Positions 1 through 9,201 of a stretch of DNA of 64,000 nucleotides are shown piece by piece. Numbering within the stretch: position 1 is the stretch's first letter; each line of letters begins with the position of its first letter. A model generated the notes under the pieces. The model was not told the origin of the DNA. It searched no databases and was given only the letters and a program-made list of their open reading frames with translations. Where the stretch lies: contig NZ_VCGX01000002.1 in the NCBI RefSeq assembly GCF_007671655.1, positions 620,001 through 684,000 on the forward strand, in the 5' to 3' direction. The position numbers and the translations under genes are program-made. This DNA comes from Marinobacter piscis. GTDB taxonomy: Bacteria > Pseudomonadota > Gammaproteobacteria > Pseudomonadales > Oleiphilaceae.

Positions 1-308
<308 letters not shown>

Positions 309-830
309 CTACTCCTTCCCTGAACTCTGTTTGCGCCGCTGCCGGATCTCGGCTCGCCGGCGGCTGAAAAAATTACTTATAATCTGGCCACATTCATCTT
401 TCATGATGCCCCCCTTTGTTTCCACCTGCCAATTCAAGTGGGGCTCATCCAGCGTGCAGCGCGCCGACTCAACGGCACCAGACTTAGGCTCACAAGTCCC
501 ATAAACCAGCCGACTGATGCGGCTGTGTACAATCGCCCCGACACACATAGTGCAGGGTTCCAGCGTGACATAAAGGGTTGCGCCCGTCAGCCGGTAGTTA
601 TTCACGTTTGTTGCGGCATCACGCAAAGCACAAATCTCGGCGTGAGCCGTAGGGTCACAACCACTGATCGGGGCGTTGAAACCCGAGCCAAGCTCCACGC
701 CATCACGGACAACCACCGCACCGACCGGAACTTCATCCAGGCTGGCTGCCTGTGCAGCCAGTGAAAGTGCACGGGTCATCCAGTACTCATCACTATTATC
801 AGAAACAGACATAGGGCGGGTTGCCTTCAA
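309..830 (-). CDS. tadA: tRNA-specific adenosine deaminase TadA
   Basis: TadA deaminates adenosine 34 to inosine in the anticodon of tRNA-Arg(ACG), an essential decoding step in the cytoplasm. The zinc-deaminase signature is complete: H63-A-E65 (proton shuttle Glu) and P-C93-T-M-C96. The VPVGAVVV strand near residue 35 is typical of the family. Length is 173 residues from the first Met. A start at Met7 (position 812, MSVSDNS) would give 167, nearer the usual size. It is followed at 6 bases by galE. Confidence 0.95.
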   Translation of the reverse strand: MKATRPMSVSDNSDEYWMTRALSLAAQAASLDEVPVGAVVVRDGVELGSGFNAPISGCDPTAHAEICALRDAATNVNNYRLTGATLYVTLEPCTMCVGAIVHSRISRLVYGTCEPKSGAVESARCTLDEPHLNWQVETKGGIMKDECGQIISNFFSRRRAEIRQRRKQSSGKE

Positions 831-897
831 TACAGTAGCCCGATTACCGGTACTCGGTGATAATTCGCTCCGTTTTTTACGATTTCGATCAGGTAAA

Positions 898-1632
898 TCA
901 ATTCAGAGCGAGCTGACCTTCATTGCGGTTACAACGCAGAAATTCGGAGCTTGCCAGCCATTCCGAATCCGGATAGTAAGTGAACAGGTACTGATTTTCT
1001 TTCAGGCTGTCGATCAACGCCCTGGCGATATCCTGACGAACGGCCGGGCAGCCATGACTGCGCCCCAGGCGCCCCGCCTTTTCAATAAAGCTCTCGCTGA
1101 CATAGTCCGCCCCGTGAATCACGATTGCGCGCTGATAAGCGAGATCATTGACACCGGATTCCAGCCCCTCAAGCCGCAAGGAATAACCGTTCCTGCCGTG
1201 ATAGCTGTTAAGCGTGCGAAACAAACCAATACTGGACTGATGACTGTCCGGCACATTGGAGAACTGGCTGGCCATGGCATTGCCAGATCCCTGTCCGTGA
1301 GACACCAGCTCCTTAAACAACAGCTCCTCGTTTTTCAGATCAAACACCCAAAGACGGGGTTGTTCAGAGGGCAGAGAGAAGTCGATGACCGCTAAACGCT
1401 CCGCATCGGGAGCGGCGCAAGATATTGCCTTGGCCGCCAGCTGCATAACATCGGGGCTGGCTTGAGGTGCCAGTCTGGCAAGCGTCTTATCAAGCACCAA
1501 CTGACGTGCCGTAGAATGCACCACAGCAGCCTCAGTTTGATAGTCATCCGCCAGCGCAGGCAGATTACCCAGCAAAAGCTGGCCGCATAAAAGTGTGCCG
1601 AAAAGCCATCGGTTCAGGAGTTTCATGGGCAT
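898..1632 (-). CDS. Secreted murein L,D-transpeptidase catalytic-domain protein (YkuD_2-like)
   Basis: This is a 244-residue exported protein. A signal peptide covers residues 1 to about 28 (hydrophobic FGTLLCGQLLLGNLPALA, then DD). The catalytic region contains a conserved His in VIHGADY (H173) and the nucleophile motif SHGCPAV (C195), the arrangement of YkuD-type enzymes. Such proteins form or exchange 3-3 peptidoglycan crosslinks or attach proteins in the periplasm. The extended HGADYVSE...GRSHGCPAV form matches the 'murein L,D-transpeptidase catalytic domain' family rather than classic YkuD. It is divergent from a large LdtD-like gene 87 bases away. The exact reaction is not known from sequence. 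Confidence 0.8.
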   Translation of the reverse strand: MPMKLLNRWLFGTLLCGQLLLGNLPALADDYQTEAAVVHSTARQLVLDKTLARLAPQASPDVMQLAAKAISCAAPDAERLAVIDFSLPSEQPRLWVFDLKNEELLFKELVSHGQGSGNAMASQFSNVPDSHQSSIGLFRTLNSYHGRNGYSLRLEGLESGVNDLAYQRAIVIHGADYVSESFIEKAGRLGRSHGCPAVRQDIARALIDSLKENQYLFTYYPDSEWLASSEFLRCNRNEGQLALN

Positions 1633-1719
1633 TGAGAAAACCTGTTTTGAAATCGTGTAGCATTATAACCATATATTTCATCATGGAAAGGTGCCTACAG
1701 CACCATAGAGGAGAGAGGG

Positions 1720-3309
1720 ATGACGCCAGGTACCCGGGTAATCGCTGCAAGTATATCGATCTTGCTCCTGCTCCTCCTGACGCCAGCCACCTACGCATCG
1801 GAAGACGACCGCATTCTATTCGAAGCCCTGGCAGACCGTTTACCGGCCGAGCAGGCTGACTTGCAAGACTTTTATGCTGCCAGACAGGGACGCCCTGCAT
1901 GGCAGCATGCCGAAACCGTTGCCGGTTTTGCTGCCGCACTCAGCACCATAGAAAGCGACGGCCTGAATGCAGCGGATTACCGGCCAGATGCTCTGATGTC
2001 GTCGCACCGTCAACTCCAAACTCAAACCGGAACACTGGAAGATCACCTCCGGCTTGAGTTACGTATCAGCCGCACACTGATGACAGTACTCCACCACCTT
2101 CAGCGCGGCAAAGTTGACCCCTACAGTGTTGACCCTGAGTGGGAAACGCCTATCACAGCGCCCTCTCTTAACATGCAGGCAATTTCCCAGGCGGTGGATG
2201 CACAACGCTTTGAGCAAGCGTTTGCTCTGGCAAGGCCTGAAGCAGCACCTTATCAACGCTTGCGCGCCGGGCTTGCGCAATACCGCCAGCTGGAGCGACA
2301 GGGTGGCTGGCCCCGGCTCCCGGTCCGCCAACGCCCGATCAGGCCCGGCGATACTCATAAAGATGTGGCCCTGCTACGCAAACGGCTGCTTATCACCGGT
2401 GAACCGGCCACCCATGAATACACTGACCACCTTGTTGATGCGGTACGACGCTTCCAGCGGCACCATTTGCTGGAAGAAGATGGAGTCGTTGGTCGACGAA
2501 CCCGTGCTGCACTGAATGTACCGGTCACTGAGCGTATCAATCAGATCCGGGTAAACCTGGAGCGCGCCCGCTGGCTGTTGCACGGTGAAGCCGAAGAATT
2601 TGTACTGGTCGATATCGCGGGCTATCGCATCAGTTATTTTCGTCCGAACGGCGAAATATGGCGCTCTCGCATCGTCGTGGGCCAGCCTTACAGACGCACG
2701 CCATCGCTACGCTCAATGATTACCCATCTGACAATCAACCCGACCTGGACCGTGCCACCCACCATACTCAATGAAGACATGCTGCCCAAAATACGTCACG
2801 ACAGCACCTACCTGGACCGGCAGAATATCAGCGTGCTCAACTTTTCAGGCCAGCAACTGGACCCCGACTCAATTGACTGGTGGAATCCGGGCGGCATCAT
2901 GCTGCGCCAGGGTCCGGGCCCGACAAACGCTCTTGGGCAAGTGGTGCTGCGTTTTCCCAATAATCACATGGTTTATCTTCATGATACCCCCAGCCAGGGC
3001 TTGTTTTCCCGGCAACAGCGCGCGTTCAGCTCCGGCTGCATTCGTGTCCAGGGCGTATTCCAGCTTGCGCAAATGCTGTTTGAAGATACCGGCACCCAGG
3101 CAGATGTAGATTCACTGATTGCCGAAGGTAAAACCCGCAACATTCATTTGAAGCGCTCGGTGCCGGTTATTCTGCACTATTGGACTGTCCATCCAGGGCA
3201 GGACGGCGAACTGATTTTTCGCCCGGATGTCTACCAGCAGGATGCCCGTTTGTTAAAGGCACTTGACCAGCCGTTTATGTTTCCTGGTCCCCTCCCGGCT
3301 CTTCACTGA
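1720..3309 (+). CDS. ldtD: L,D-transpeptidase of the LdtD/YcbB family
   Basis: This 529-residue periplasmic enzyme should form meso-DAP to meso-DAP crosslinks in peptidoglycan. Residues 1-26 are a signal peptide with a seven-Leu core. An N-terminal scaffold domain follows. Residues about 207-265 form a peptidoglycan-binding domain (PIRPGDTHKDVALLRKRL, then VDAVRRFQ). The YkuD catalytic domain spans about 295-470 with H421 (VYLHDTP) and nucleophile C440 in SSGCIRVQ. LdtD of E. coli has the same domain order. An upstream GAGAGAGGG region is a good ribosome binding site. The 3' end overlaps the convergent TetR gene by 35 bases. The symbol is assigned by architecture. Confidence 0.88.
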   Translation: MTPGTRVIAASISILLLLLLTPATYASEDDRILFEALADRLPAEQADLQDFYAARQGRPAWQHAETVAGFAAALSTIESDGLNAADYRPDALMSSHRQLQTQTGTLEDHLRLELRISRTLMTVLHHLQRGKVDPYSVDPEWETPITAPSLNMQAISQAVDAQRFEQAFALARPEAAPYQRLRAGLAQYRQLERQGGWPRLPVRQRPIRPGDTHKDVALLRKRLLITGEPATHEYTDHLVDAVRRFQRHHLLEEDGVVGRRTRAALNVPVTERINQIRVNLERARWLLHGEAEEFVLVDIAGYRISYFRPNGEIWRSRIVVGQPYRRTPSLRSMITHLTINPTWTVPPTILNEDMLPKIRHDSTYLDRQNISVLNFSGQQLDPDSIDWWNPGGIMLRQGPGPTNALGQVVLRFPNNHMVYLHDTPSQGLFSRQQRAFSSGCIRVQGVFQLAQMLFEDTGTQADVDSLIAEGKTRNIHLKRSVPVILHYWTVHPGQDGELIFRPDVYQQDARLLKALDQPFMFPGPLPALH

Positions 3310-3907
3310 CAATTCCGCGCCGATAGATAGCGAATACGCCCGGCGCGTCCCGGCGCATCTGGTCCATATCGCCGGACATCAGCGACTGCATGATCAGCCC
3401 CTGGATTGTTCCGATAAACAGTATGGCCGCCGCATGATTGTCGGTATCCGGTGGCAACTCGCCCCGCTGTTTCGCAGTTTCAATCAGTGTGTTCAGGCGC
3501 CCGGCATACTGTGTAAGCATCGCATGGGCCAGGCGCTTTGCCGGTGTAGCCCTGGCGCCCTGAAGCTCTCCGAACAACATGCGCGGCGCGCCCGGGTGCT
3601 CGGAAACAAAAGCAATATGGGCCATAAACATGGCCTGCATTGTCGCAAGAGGTGACTCAATGCCTGTTGCGGCCTTGTCGAGTCGAGACATCAGGTGCTT
3701 CGCCACCCATTCCATGACCGCCTGCCAGATCGCGTCTTTGTTAGGGAAGTGCCGGAACAGCGCCCCCTGGGTCAGTTTCATATGCCTGGCAATTGCCGCG
3801 GTTGTTATATCACCGGGATTTGTCGTTGCGGCAAGATCAACGACCGCTTCGACAGTGGCATTGCGGCGCTGCTCTGCCGGGAGATTTCCGGGCCTGGTTT
3901 TTTCCAT
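3275..3907 (-). CDS. TetR/AcrR-family repressor of the adjacent RND efflux operon
   Basis: About 210 residues. The N-terminal helix-turn-helix lies at about 35-58 (ITTAAIARHMKLTQGALFRHF), followed by the NKDAIWQAVMEW helix usual in TetR proteins. The rest is an all-helical ligand domain without recognisable motif. The ATG at 3907 is preferred to the GTG one codon earlier because GAGAGG is five bases upstream. It is the last gene of the adaptor-pump-regulator row, 22 bases after the pump. I infer that it binds the palindrome at 8433-8452 over the operon promoter, which would make the operon self-regulated. Confidence 0.85.
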   Translation of the reverse strand: MEKTRPGNLPAEQRRNATVEAVVDLAATTNPGDITTAAIARHMKLTQGALFRHFPNKDAIWQAVMEWVAKHLMSRLDKAATGIESPLATMQAMFMAHIAFVSEHPGAPRMLFGELQGARATPAKRLAHAMLTQYAGRLNTLIETAKQRGELPPDTDNHAAAILFIGTIQGLIMQSLMSGDMDQMRRDAPGVFAIYRRGIVSEEPGGDQET

Positions 3908-3932
3908 CACATCCTCTCAGTGGCGTTATGCA

Positions 3933-6900
3933 TTACTCAGCCCCGGCAGACGTACCCCGGGTCCAGCCCCAGTCGTCAAACAGCACGTATACCGCCGGGA
4001 TCATCACCAGCACAAGCACGGTTGTTGTTAACAAACCAAATACGACAGAGATCACCAATGGCTTGATGGCCGCGGCCTGAACGCTGGTCTCTGCGAGCAA
4101 AGGCAGCAGCCCCGCAATAGTGGTTGTCGATGTAATCAGTATGGACCGGAACCTGTCACGACTGGCCTGGCCGGCGGCTACAATGGCACTCATCCCTTTG
4201 CTGCGGTGTTCCTTGATGAACTGAACCAGAAGAATGGAGTCGTTTACCACAATCCCCGCCAAGGACGCCGCACCAATCATCGAGGGCATGGAAATGTACC
4301 AGCCCAGCAGAACATGCCCCCAAAGCGCGCCCACAAACGCCAGTGGAATCGCCAGCATAACGATCAGCGGCTCTGCATAACTGCGGAACTGGAAAGACAG
4401 GATTACAAACACACCCAACAGACCAATAACCAGGCCACGCCTGATAGAGCCACCGGTTTCAGCTGAGCGTGCTACCTGGCCCTCAAAACCGACGGTAATA
4501 TTCGGGTGGCGCTGCTCGAATTCCGCCAGCCATTTGCGGCGCATGTCACTGACGACGGCCTGAGCGCTTGCCTCGCGGGCATCCACATTTGCCTGCACGG
4601 TCACAGTACGCTGCCCGTCAATACGGGTAATCATTCCCCAGTCCCGCTGCTCCTGCACATCAGCAACCACTTCCAGCGGCACCTGATGGCCATCAGGCAG
4701 CAGGATAGTCTGCTCAGCCAGGTCATCCAGGCTGGCTCTGTCGTCCCTGGTCTGACGCACCATGATCTCTACATCGCGACGACCAATTCGCTGCGTGTCA
4801 ACAATTTCCCCCAGAAACGCCGCCCGCAACTGTGACGCAACCATTTCTGCTGTTAATCCGGATGCCAGTGCACCCTCTTTCAGGGTAAAGGCTCGCTGGG
4901 GCTTACCCGGACGCAGATCGTCAATAATGTTGTACACAGCATCGTAGCCCGCCAGATAACGGCTTACCTCCTGTGCGGCTACTTTAAGGTCTCCGAGTTC
5001 CGCCCCCTGAAGGCGAACCTCTATGGGAATGCCTGCAGGCCCGAAACCCGGTTCCTGAATAATCAGCCCTGAAAGCCCGGGAATATTGCCGATTTTCTCA
5101 CGCCATGCCTCCGTTAACTCATCCAGAGTCATGGTTCGAATCTCAGCGTTCAGCAAGTCAACCATCACCGTTGCAACGTGACTGCCTGCCTCCCGGGCAC
5201 TGGGGTTATAATTGAAGCGCACCTGAATGGCATCGACCAGCGGAGCTTCATCCGGCTGCTGTGGGGTATACTCGTCGTTTAATTGCCACATGGCGTCTGA
5301 CACCCGCGCCGCTACCTTCTCGGTGCGTGATAACGGTGTACCCTGGGGCAACAGTATCCGGGCCTCCAGCGTATCGCCGTCAAGATCCGGCATGGCTTCT
5401 GTACTTACATGCCCGCCTGCCATAAACCCTGCGGTACCCAGCAGAATCAACAGCACTGCGCCCAGCACTGCATAGCGCCAGCTCACCGCCCTGTCGGCCA
5501 GTTTGCCAACCCGCTCCTGAAGGGCGCCGAAATGGCGCTCAAAGGACGTTCGGAAACGGGACTGTTTATCGGCCTGCAGCGAGCGCACACTGCCCCTGAG
5601 GTGATGCGGCAATATCCAGAGCGCTTCTACAAGACTGGCAAACAAAGCTGCAATCAGCACCACCGGCAACACTTTGAGCACGGCCCCGAGTTCGCCCACA
5701 AGAAAGGCAAGAGGCGCAAACACCCACACGGTTGTCAGAAACGAGGACAGCACCCCCGGCAAAACCTGCCGGGTTCCCGCTACCACAGACTCCAGAGGTG
5801 AAGCACCGGCTCTGGCCTGAACTGCAATGTTATCGGCTATCACAACGGCGTCGTCCATGACGATACCAATCGCCATCAACAAAGCCACCAGTGTAATCAT
5901 GTTCAGCGAGAGCCCCACCAGACTCATAACAAAGAAGGCGCCGGCAAATGCGACCGGCAGACCAAGCACTGCCCAGAGCGCCAGGCGTGGGCGGAAGAAC
6001 AGCGCCATTACCACAATCAGCAATGCCAGCCCGGCAATCCCATTACTGACAAGCATCTGCAGTCGATCGCGCACTATGCGGGTCATATTCTGGGTAAGAG
6101 TAAGCTGCAGCGGTCCATCGAGGCGTTCGCGTTCTGCCTCGACTAACGTGGTCAGCTCCTGCAGCACGTTCAGCGAGTCATCCCGAAGGGTCTTGCTGAC
6201 CTCCAGCACCACTGCACGCTGATTATTGAAGTGGATCTGCGCCTCTGGCTGTTCCCCGGTTTCCCGCAGCGTCGCGATCTGACCCAGAGTAAGTTCCCCA
6301 CCACGGCTGCCAGAAACCACCACCAGGTCCGCAAGCTCTTTCAGGCTGCGCCGCTGATCGGTAAATCGCAGCAAAATATCACGCTCGGGTGTTTCCAGAA
6401 TTCCCAGGGGAACATCGATGCTTTGCTGCCTGAGTCGCAGGGCGAGGTCACGGGCAGATAACCCATACTGTGCAAGCACCGCCCGGGAGACCTCGACCTG
6501 CCACTGGCGCTGGGAAAGTCCCTGCAGCTTTACCTCAGCCGTACCGGGCAGCGCCATGATGCGCTCCTCCAGCTGCAGCGCATAATCCTCAAGCTGGTTG
6601 GGCGCAACATCACCATGAATGGCAACTGCCGCCACCAGATCACTGCGGTGAAGCTCCCGCACTACGGGCGGCTCCGCTCGTGCCGGCAGGTCAGTCAGTG
6701 CGTTGACTTCGGTATCAATATCACTCAGAAACCGGACGGCGTCGCCGGCCGCTTCCATGGAAACAATGGCCCGGGCCAGGTTATCTTGTGCAACACATTC
6801 CATTTCATCGAGAAACTCAACACCCTTGACGGCATCATACAAGCGCCTGCACACCGCATCCTCTACATCCCTGGCGCTGGCTCCGCGATAGACCACATCA

Positions 6901-7034
6901 ACACTGACCTCAACTGGCCGGTAATCCGGAAAGGTTTCCCGTTTCAGACCTGGCGCCGTATACAAGCCTGCAGCCAGGAGCAGTATCAGCAGCAGGTTGG
7001 CGGCCGTCGGATGTGCAGCAAACCAGCGAATCAT
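3933..7034 (-). CDS. RND efflux pump inner-membrane permease (AcrB/HAE1-type)
   Basis: 1033 residues, the usual RND length. The protein has an N-terminal membrane helix (residues about 12-28), a large periplasmic loop, and a six-helix block in which TM4 carries the paired acids of the proton relay (MAIGIVMDDAVVIADN, near residue 400). A second periplasmic loop and a second helix block with AGIVVNDSILLVQF follow. Such pumps use the proton gradient to export drugs, detergents or other amphipathic compounds through an adaptor and a TolC-type channel. No channel gene is in the window, so it must use one encoded elsewhere. It overlaps the adaptor gene by four bases. Substrate cannot be predicted. 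Confidence 0.93.
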   Translation of the reverse strand: MIRWFAAHPTAANLLLILLLAAGLYTAPGLKRETFPDYRPVEVSVDVVYRGASARDVEDAVCRRLYDAVKGVEFLDEMECVAQDNLARAIVSMEAAGDAVRFLSDIDTEVNALTDLPARAEPPVVRELHRSDLVAAVAIHGDVAPNQLEDYALQLEERIMALPGTAEVKLQGLSQRQWQVEVSRAVLAQYGLSARDLALRLRQQSIDVPLGILETPERDILLRFTDQRRSLKELADLVVVSGSRGGELTLGQIATLRETGEQPEAQIHFNNQRAVVLEVSKTLRDDSLNVLQELTTLVEAERERLDGPLQLTLTQNMTRIVRDRLQMLVSNGIAGLALLIVVMALFFRPRLALWAVLGLPVAFAGAFFVMSLVGLSLNMITLVALLMAIGIVMDDAVVIADNIAVQARAGASPLESVVAGTRQVLPGVLSSFLTTVWVFAPLAFLVGELGAVLKVLPVVLIAALFASLVEALWILPHHLRGSVRSLQADKQSRFRTSFERHFGALQERVGKLADRAVSWRYAVLGAVLLILLGTAGFMAGGHVSTEAMPDLDGDTLEARILLPQGTPLSRTEKVAARVSDAMWQLNDEYTPQQPDEAPLVDAIQVRFNYNPSAREAGSHVATVMVDLLNAEIRTMTLDELTEAWREKIGNIPGLSGLIIQEPGFGPAGIPIEVRLQGAELGDLKVAAQEVSRYLAGYDAVYNIIDDLRPGKPQRAFTLKEGALASGLTAEMVASQLRAAFLGEIVDTQRIGRRDVEIMVRQTRDDRASLDDLAEQTILLPDGHQVPLEVVADVQEQRDWGMITRIDGQRTVTVQANVDAREASAQAVVSDMRRKWLAEFEQRHPNITVGFEGQVARSAETGGSIRRGLVIGLLGVFVILSFQFRSYAEPLIVMLAIPLAFVGALWGHVLLGWYISMPSMIGAASLAGIVVNDSILLVQFIKEHRSKGMSAIVAAGQASRDRFRSILITSTTTIAGLLPLLAETSVQAAAIKPLVISVVFGLLTTTVLVLVMIPAVYVLFDDWGWTRGTSAGAE

Positions 7035-8398
7035 TGGGCTGCACCCTGTGCAAGCTCCCGCAGGCGCTGCTCCAAAGCCTCGTCACGATGCGGCACAACC
7101 TTGGTGCCAGTGACTGCAGGCGCAGGATCATCAACGATCAGCTGTTCTCCGGGGCTCAGTCCCTCCGCAATCACTGCGAGACCATTCTGTTCGAAAGCAA
7201 CTGTTACCGGGCGCCGCTGCAACAGGTGGTCGTTATCCAGAAGGTAAACTTCTCCCTGGTGCACAGCGGAGGATGGAATTGCCAGAAGTGGCTGTGGACT
7301 GTCTGCAGAAAACGTTACCTGAACATGCATATCACGCTGCAACGCCGGACGCTCAGACACATGGGTCATGCTGTAGGGCTCATCTACTTTTACAATCACC
7401 CGCCCGCTGCGCGTCGCGGGATCCAGTCCACTGGCGACCCGGGTTACGGTTGCGGGCCAGCTCACCGACGGGAACCCGGTCAGCTTTACCTCACTCTGAA
7501 TGGCCGAAAAATCCATGCGCTCGGTGATATCCAGAACCGGCTCTTGGGGATCAACGGGCACCAGCACCGCAGTCATCAGCCTGCGTAACATGGCCAGCGG
7601 CACCTGCGCTTCAATTTCGGCCTGCTCAATGTTATCCGCCAGAAAAAGCGACTGCCCCTGGCTTGCAAACTGGTACTCTTCCACATCAACATCGCGCACA
7701 CGCAAATCGTAAGGGGCTGTAAACCGTGTATCGGCCAGGTCCTCACGCCCCTGCTCCAGGCGTGTGTTCACCCGTTGAATCTGAGCCTCAAGATACTGTT
7801 GTTTCGACGGCAGGACGGAAAGCTGGTTTTCCAGAGATTGCACTTGCTGGCGTTGCGCCAGGGTTGCACGGCGCTGATCATCAAATTGCGATCTGGACAC
7901 AGCGCCGGTTTTGAGCAGGCGCTCAATGCGCTCAAGTTCACTTTCGGATAACTGCAACCGCTCACTTTCCAGCTGTAACAAATGACGGGTATTTTGTACT
8001 TCTACCTCAAGCTGGGCCTGCTCGGCTTCCAGTGATGCAAGTTCCGCTTTTGTCTCAGCAATGGCCAGCTCATAGCGGCTGGGATCCAGTGCCAGCAACA
8101 GTGTGCCCGCGGGCAGTAAGGTACCGCTGTTGAGCTGGGGATGACGCTCAACGACCCGACCCGAAACGTTTGCTACGGCCTGCCAGGTCTGTACCGGACG
8201 CGCCAGCCCGAAACCTCGTGCGCTCAGCACAAAAGGCATGGATTGCACATCAATGACATTCAAATGCAGTGGCCGGGAGTTTGCTTCGCTGCGCTCGGGC
8301 TCTTCGGCAAAGAAAACAAGAAGTGCAAGCACAGCAATGCCGACTATCAGACCAGCCAGCGCAAATACTTTTCTACTGCGAAACTTCCCCTGAGTCAT
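7031..8398 (-). CDS. RND efflux periplasmic adaptor (membrane fusion protein)
   Basis: 455 residues. A single membrane anchor lies at about 11-29 (VFALAGLIVGIAVLALLVFF). A split biotinyl-lipoyl region follows (ANVSGRVVERHPQLNSGTLL). A long coiled-coil hairpin spans about 120-210, rich in Glu, Gln and Leu with the marker LLKTGAVSRSQFD. Beta-barrel and membrane-proximal domains complete it (TRVASGLDPATRSGRVIVKV). It links the inner-membrane pump to an outer-membrane channel. AAGGGAAGG lies before the ATG. It is the first gene of the operon, behind a promoter overlapped by a 20-bp palindrome. Confidence 0.92.
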   Translation of the reverse strand: MTQGKFRSRKVFALAGLIVGIAVLALLVFFAEEPERSEANSRPLHLNVIDVQSMPFVLSARGFGLARPVQTWQAVANVSGRVVERHPQLNSGTLLPAGTLLLALDPSRYELAIAETKAELASLEAEQAQLEVEVQNTRHLLQLESERLQLSESELERIERLLKTGAVSRSQFDDQRRATLAQRQQVQSLENQLSVLPSKQQYLEAQIQRVNTRLEQGREDLADTRFTAPYDLRVRDVDVEEYQFASQGQSLFLADNIEQAEIEAQVPLAMLRRLMTAVLVPVDPQEPVLDITERMDFSAIQSEVKLTGFPSVSWPATVTRVASGLDPATRSGRVIVKVDEPYSMTHVSERPALQRDMHVQVTFSADSPQPLLAIPSSAVHQGEVYLLDNDHLLQRRPVTVAFEQNGLAVIAEGLSPGEQLIVDDPAPAVTGTKVVPHRDEALEQRLRELAQGAAQ

Positions 8399-8432
8399 TG
8401 CACCTTCCCTTATAAACAGCCCTCACTACATT

Positions 8433-8452
8433 GATAGTAATTAATTACTATC
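8433..8452. promoter_or_regulatory. Perfect 20-bp palindrome, probable TetR operator
   Basis: GATAGTAATTAATTACTATC reads the same on both strands without mismatch. It lies 34 bases before the adaptor ATG and covers the -10 box and most of the spacer of the predicted promoter. TetR-family dimers bind such symmetric sites of 15-20 bp and block RNA polymerase. The TetR gene at 3275-3907 is the obvious partner. Binding is inferred. Confidence 0.7.
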
Positions 8453-8462
8453 TTTTCCGCAA
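8434..8462 (-). promoter_or_regulatory. Predicted sigma-70 promoter of the efflux operon
   Basis: On the minus strand TTGCGG (8457-8462) is followed by a 17-base spacer and TACTAT (8434-8439). Both boxes are imperfect but the spacing is ideal. The -10 box lies inside the palindrome. Transcription would begin near 8427, leaving a leader of about 28 bases before the adaptor start. Confidence 0.5.
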
Positions 8463-8511
8463 GCAAGCGCTCACACAACGGCAACCGGGGCAACTGACCG
8501 GTTGATTGAGT

Positions 8512-9120
8512 TCAATAGATAAGCGGTACAAAACGAAAACCAGGGAAATGGTTCTGCTCAATACTGCCGTCTTCACGCTTATGGATCACAACCATGTCGT
8601 TCCGGACGGGTATCACCATGAGGCCGCCAGGGGCAAGCTGCAGGATCAATTCTTGCGGAAGTTCGTCGGCAGCGGCAGATACCAGAATTTTGTCAAACAC
8701 CTGCCCTGGAATACCAAGGGCCTCGCCGGCTAACTCCAACCTGATATTGGTAAACGAGTATTTGTCGAGATTGTGTCGTGCCAGCTCCAAAAGCTCGGGA
8801 ACCAGTTCAACCCCGGTCACCGAACCGGATTTGGCAACCTGGGCCAGAAGCGCTGTACTCCAGCCCGAACCACAGCCAATATCCAGAATACGATCGTTTT
8901 CTTTTAACTGTAAAAGCTCCAGCATAAAAGCAACGGTATAAGGTTGGGAGATGGTCTGGCCGGAGCCAATGGAAAGCGGGTGATCCTCATAAGCTTCCGC
9001 TTCCAGTCCCGGGCTCACGAAATCCTTGCGGTCAATCGTGTTGAAGCTTTCGATAAGTCCGGGAGACTTCAGCACTCCCCGCTTCTGCAAATAACCTGAG
9101 AGTTCGTAATGCGTTTTCAT
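8512..9120 (-). CDS. Protein-L-isoaspartate O-methyltransferase-like protein
   Basis: 202 residues, a class I SAM-dependent methyltransferase. GSGQTISQP (52-60) is the hallmark substrate loop of the PCMT family. DIGCGSGWSTAL (80-91) is the SAM-binding motif I, and VTGVELVPELLELA is motif II with the acidic ribose-binding residue. PCMT repairs isoaspartyl residues in aged proteins. The sequence lacks the typical Pcm neighbours (surE, nlpD, rpoS), so it is a stand-alone paralogue and its substrate could differ. AAAGGAGAAG lies just before the ATG. The gene stands 80 bases downstream of the SLC13 permease gene on the same strand. Confidence 0.8.
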   Translation of the reverse strand: MKTHYELSGYLQKRGVLKSPGLIESFNTIDRKDFVSPGLEAEAYEDHPLSIGSGQTISQPYTVAFMLELLQLKENDRILDIGCGSGWSTALLAQVAKSGSVTGVELVPELLELARHNLDKYSFTNIRLELAGEALGIPGQVFDKILVSAAADELPQELILQLAPGGLMVIPVRNDMVVIHKREDGSIEQNHFPGFRFVPLIY

Positions 9121-9201
9121 TGCTTCTCCTTTTCTGCGTCCCTTTGATGATAGGACGACTTCAAAGAAAAGTCCTGAAAGCTGATGATGGTGCAGGCCTG
9201 T

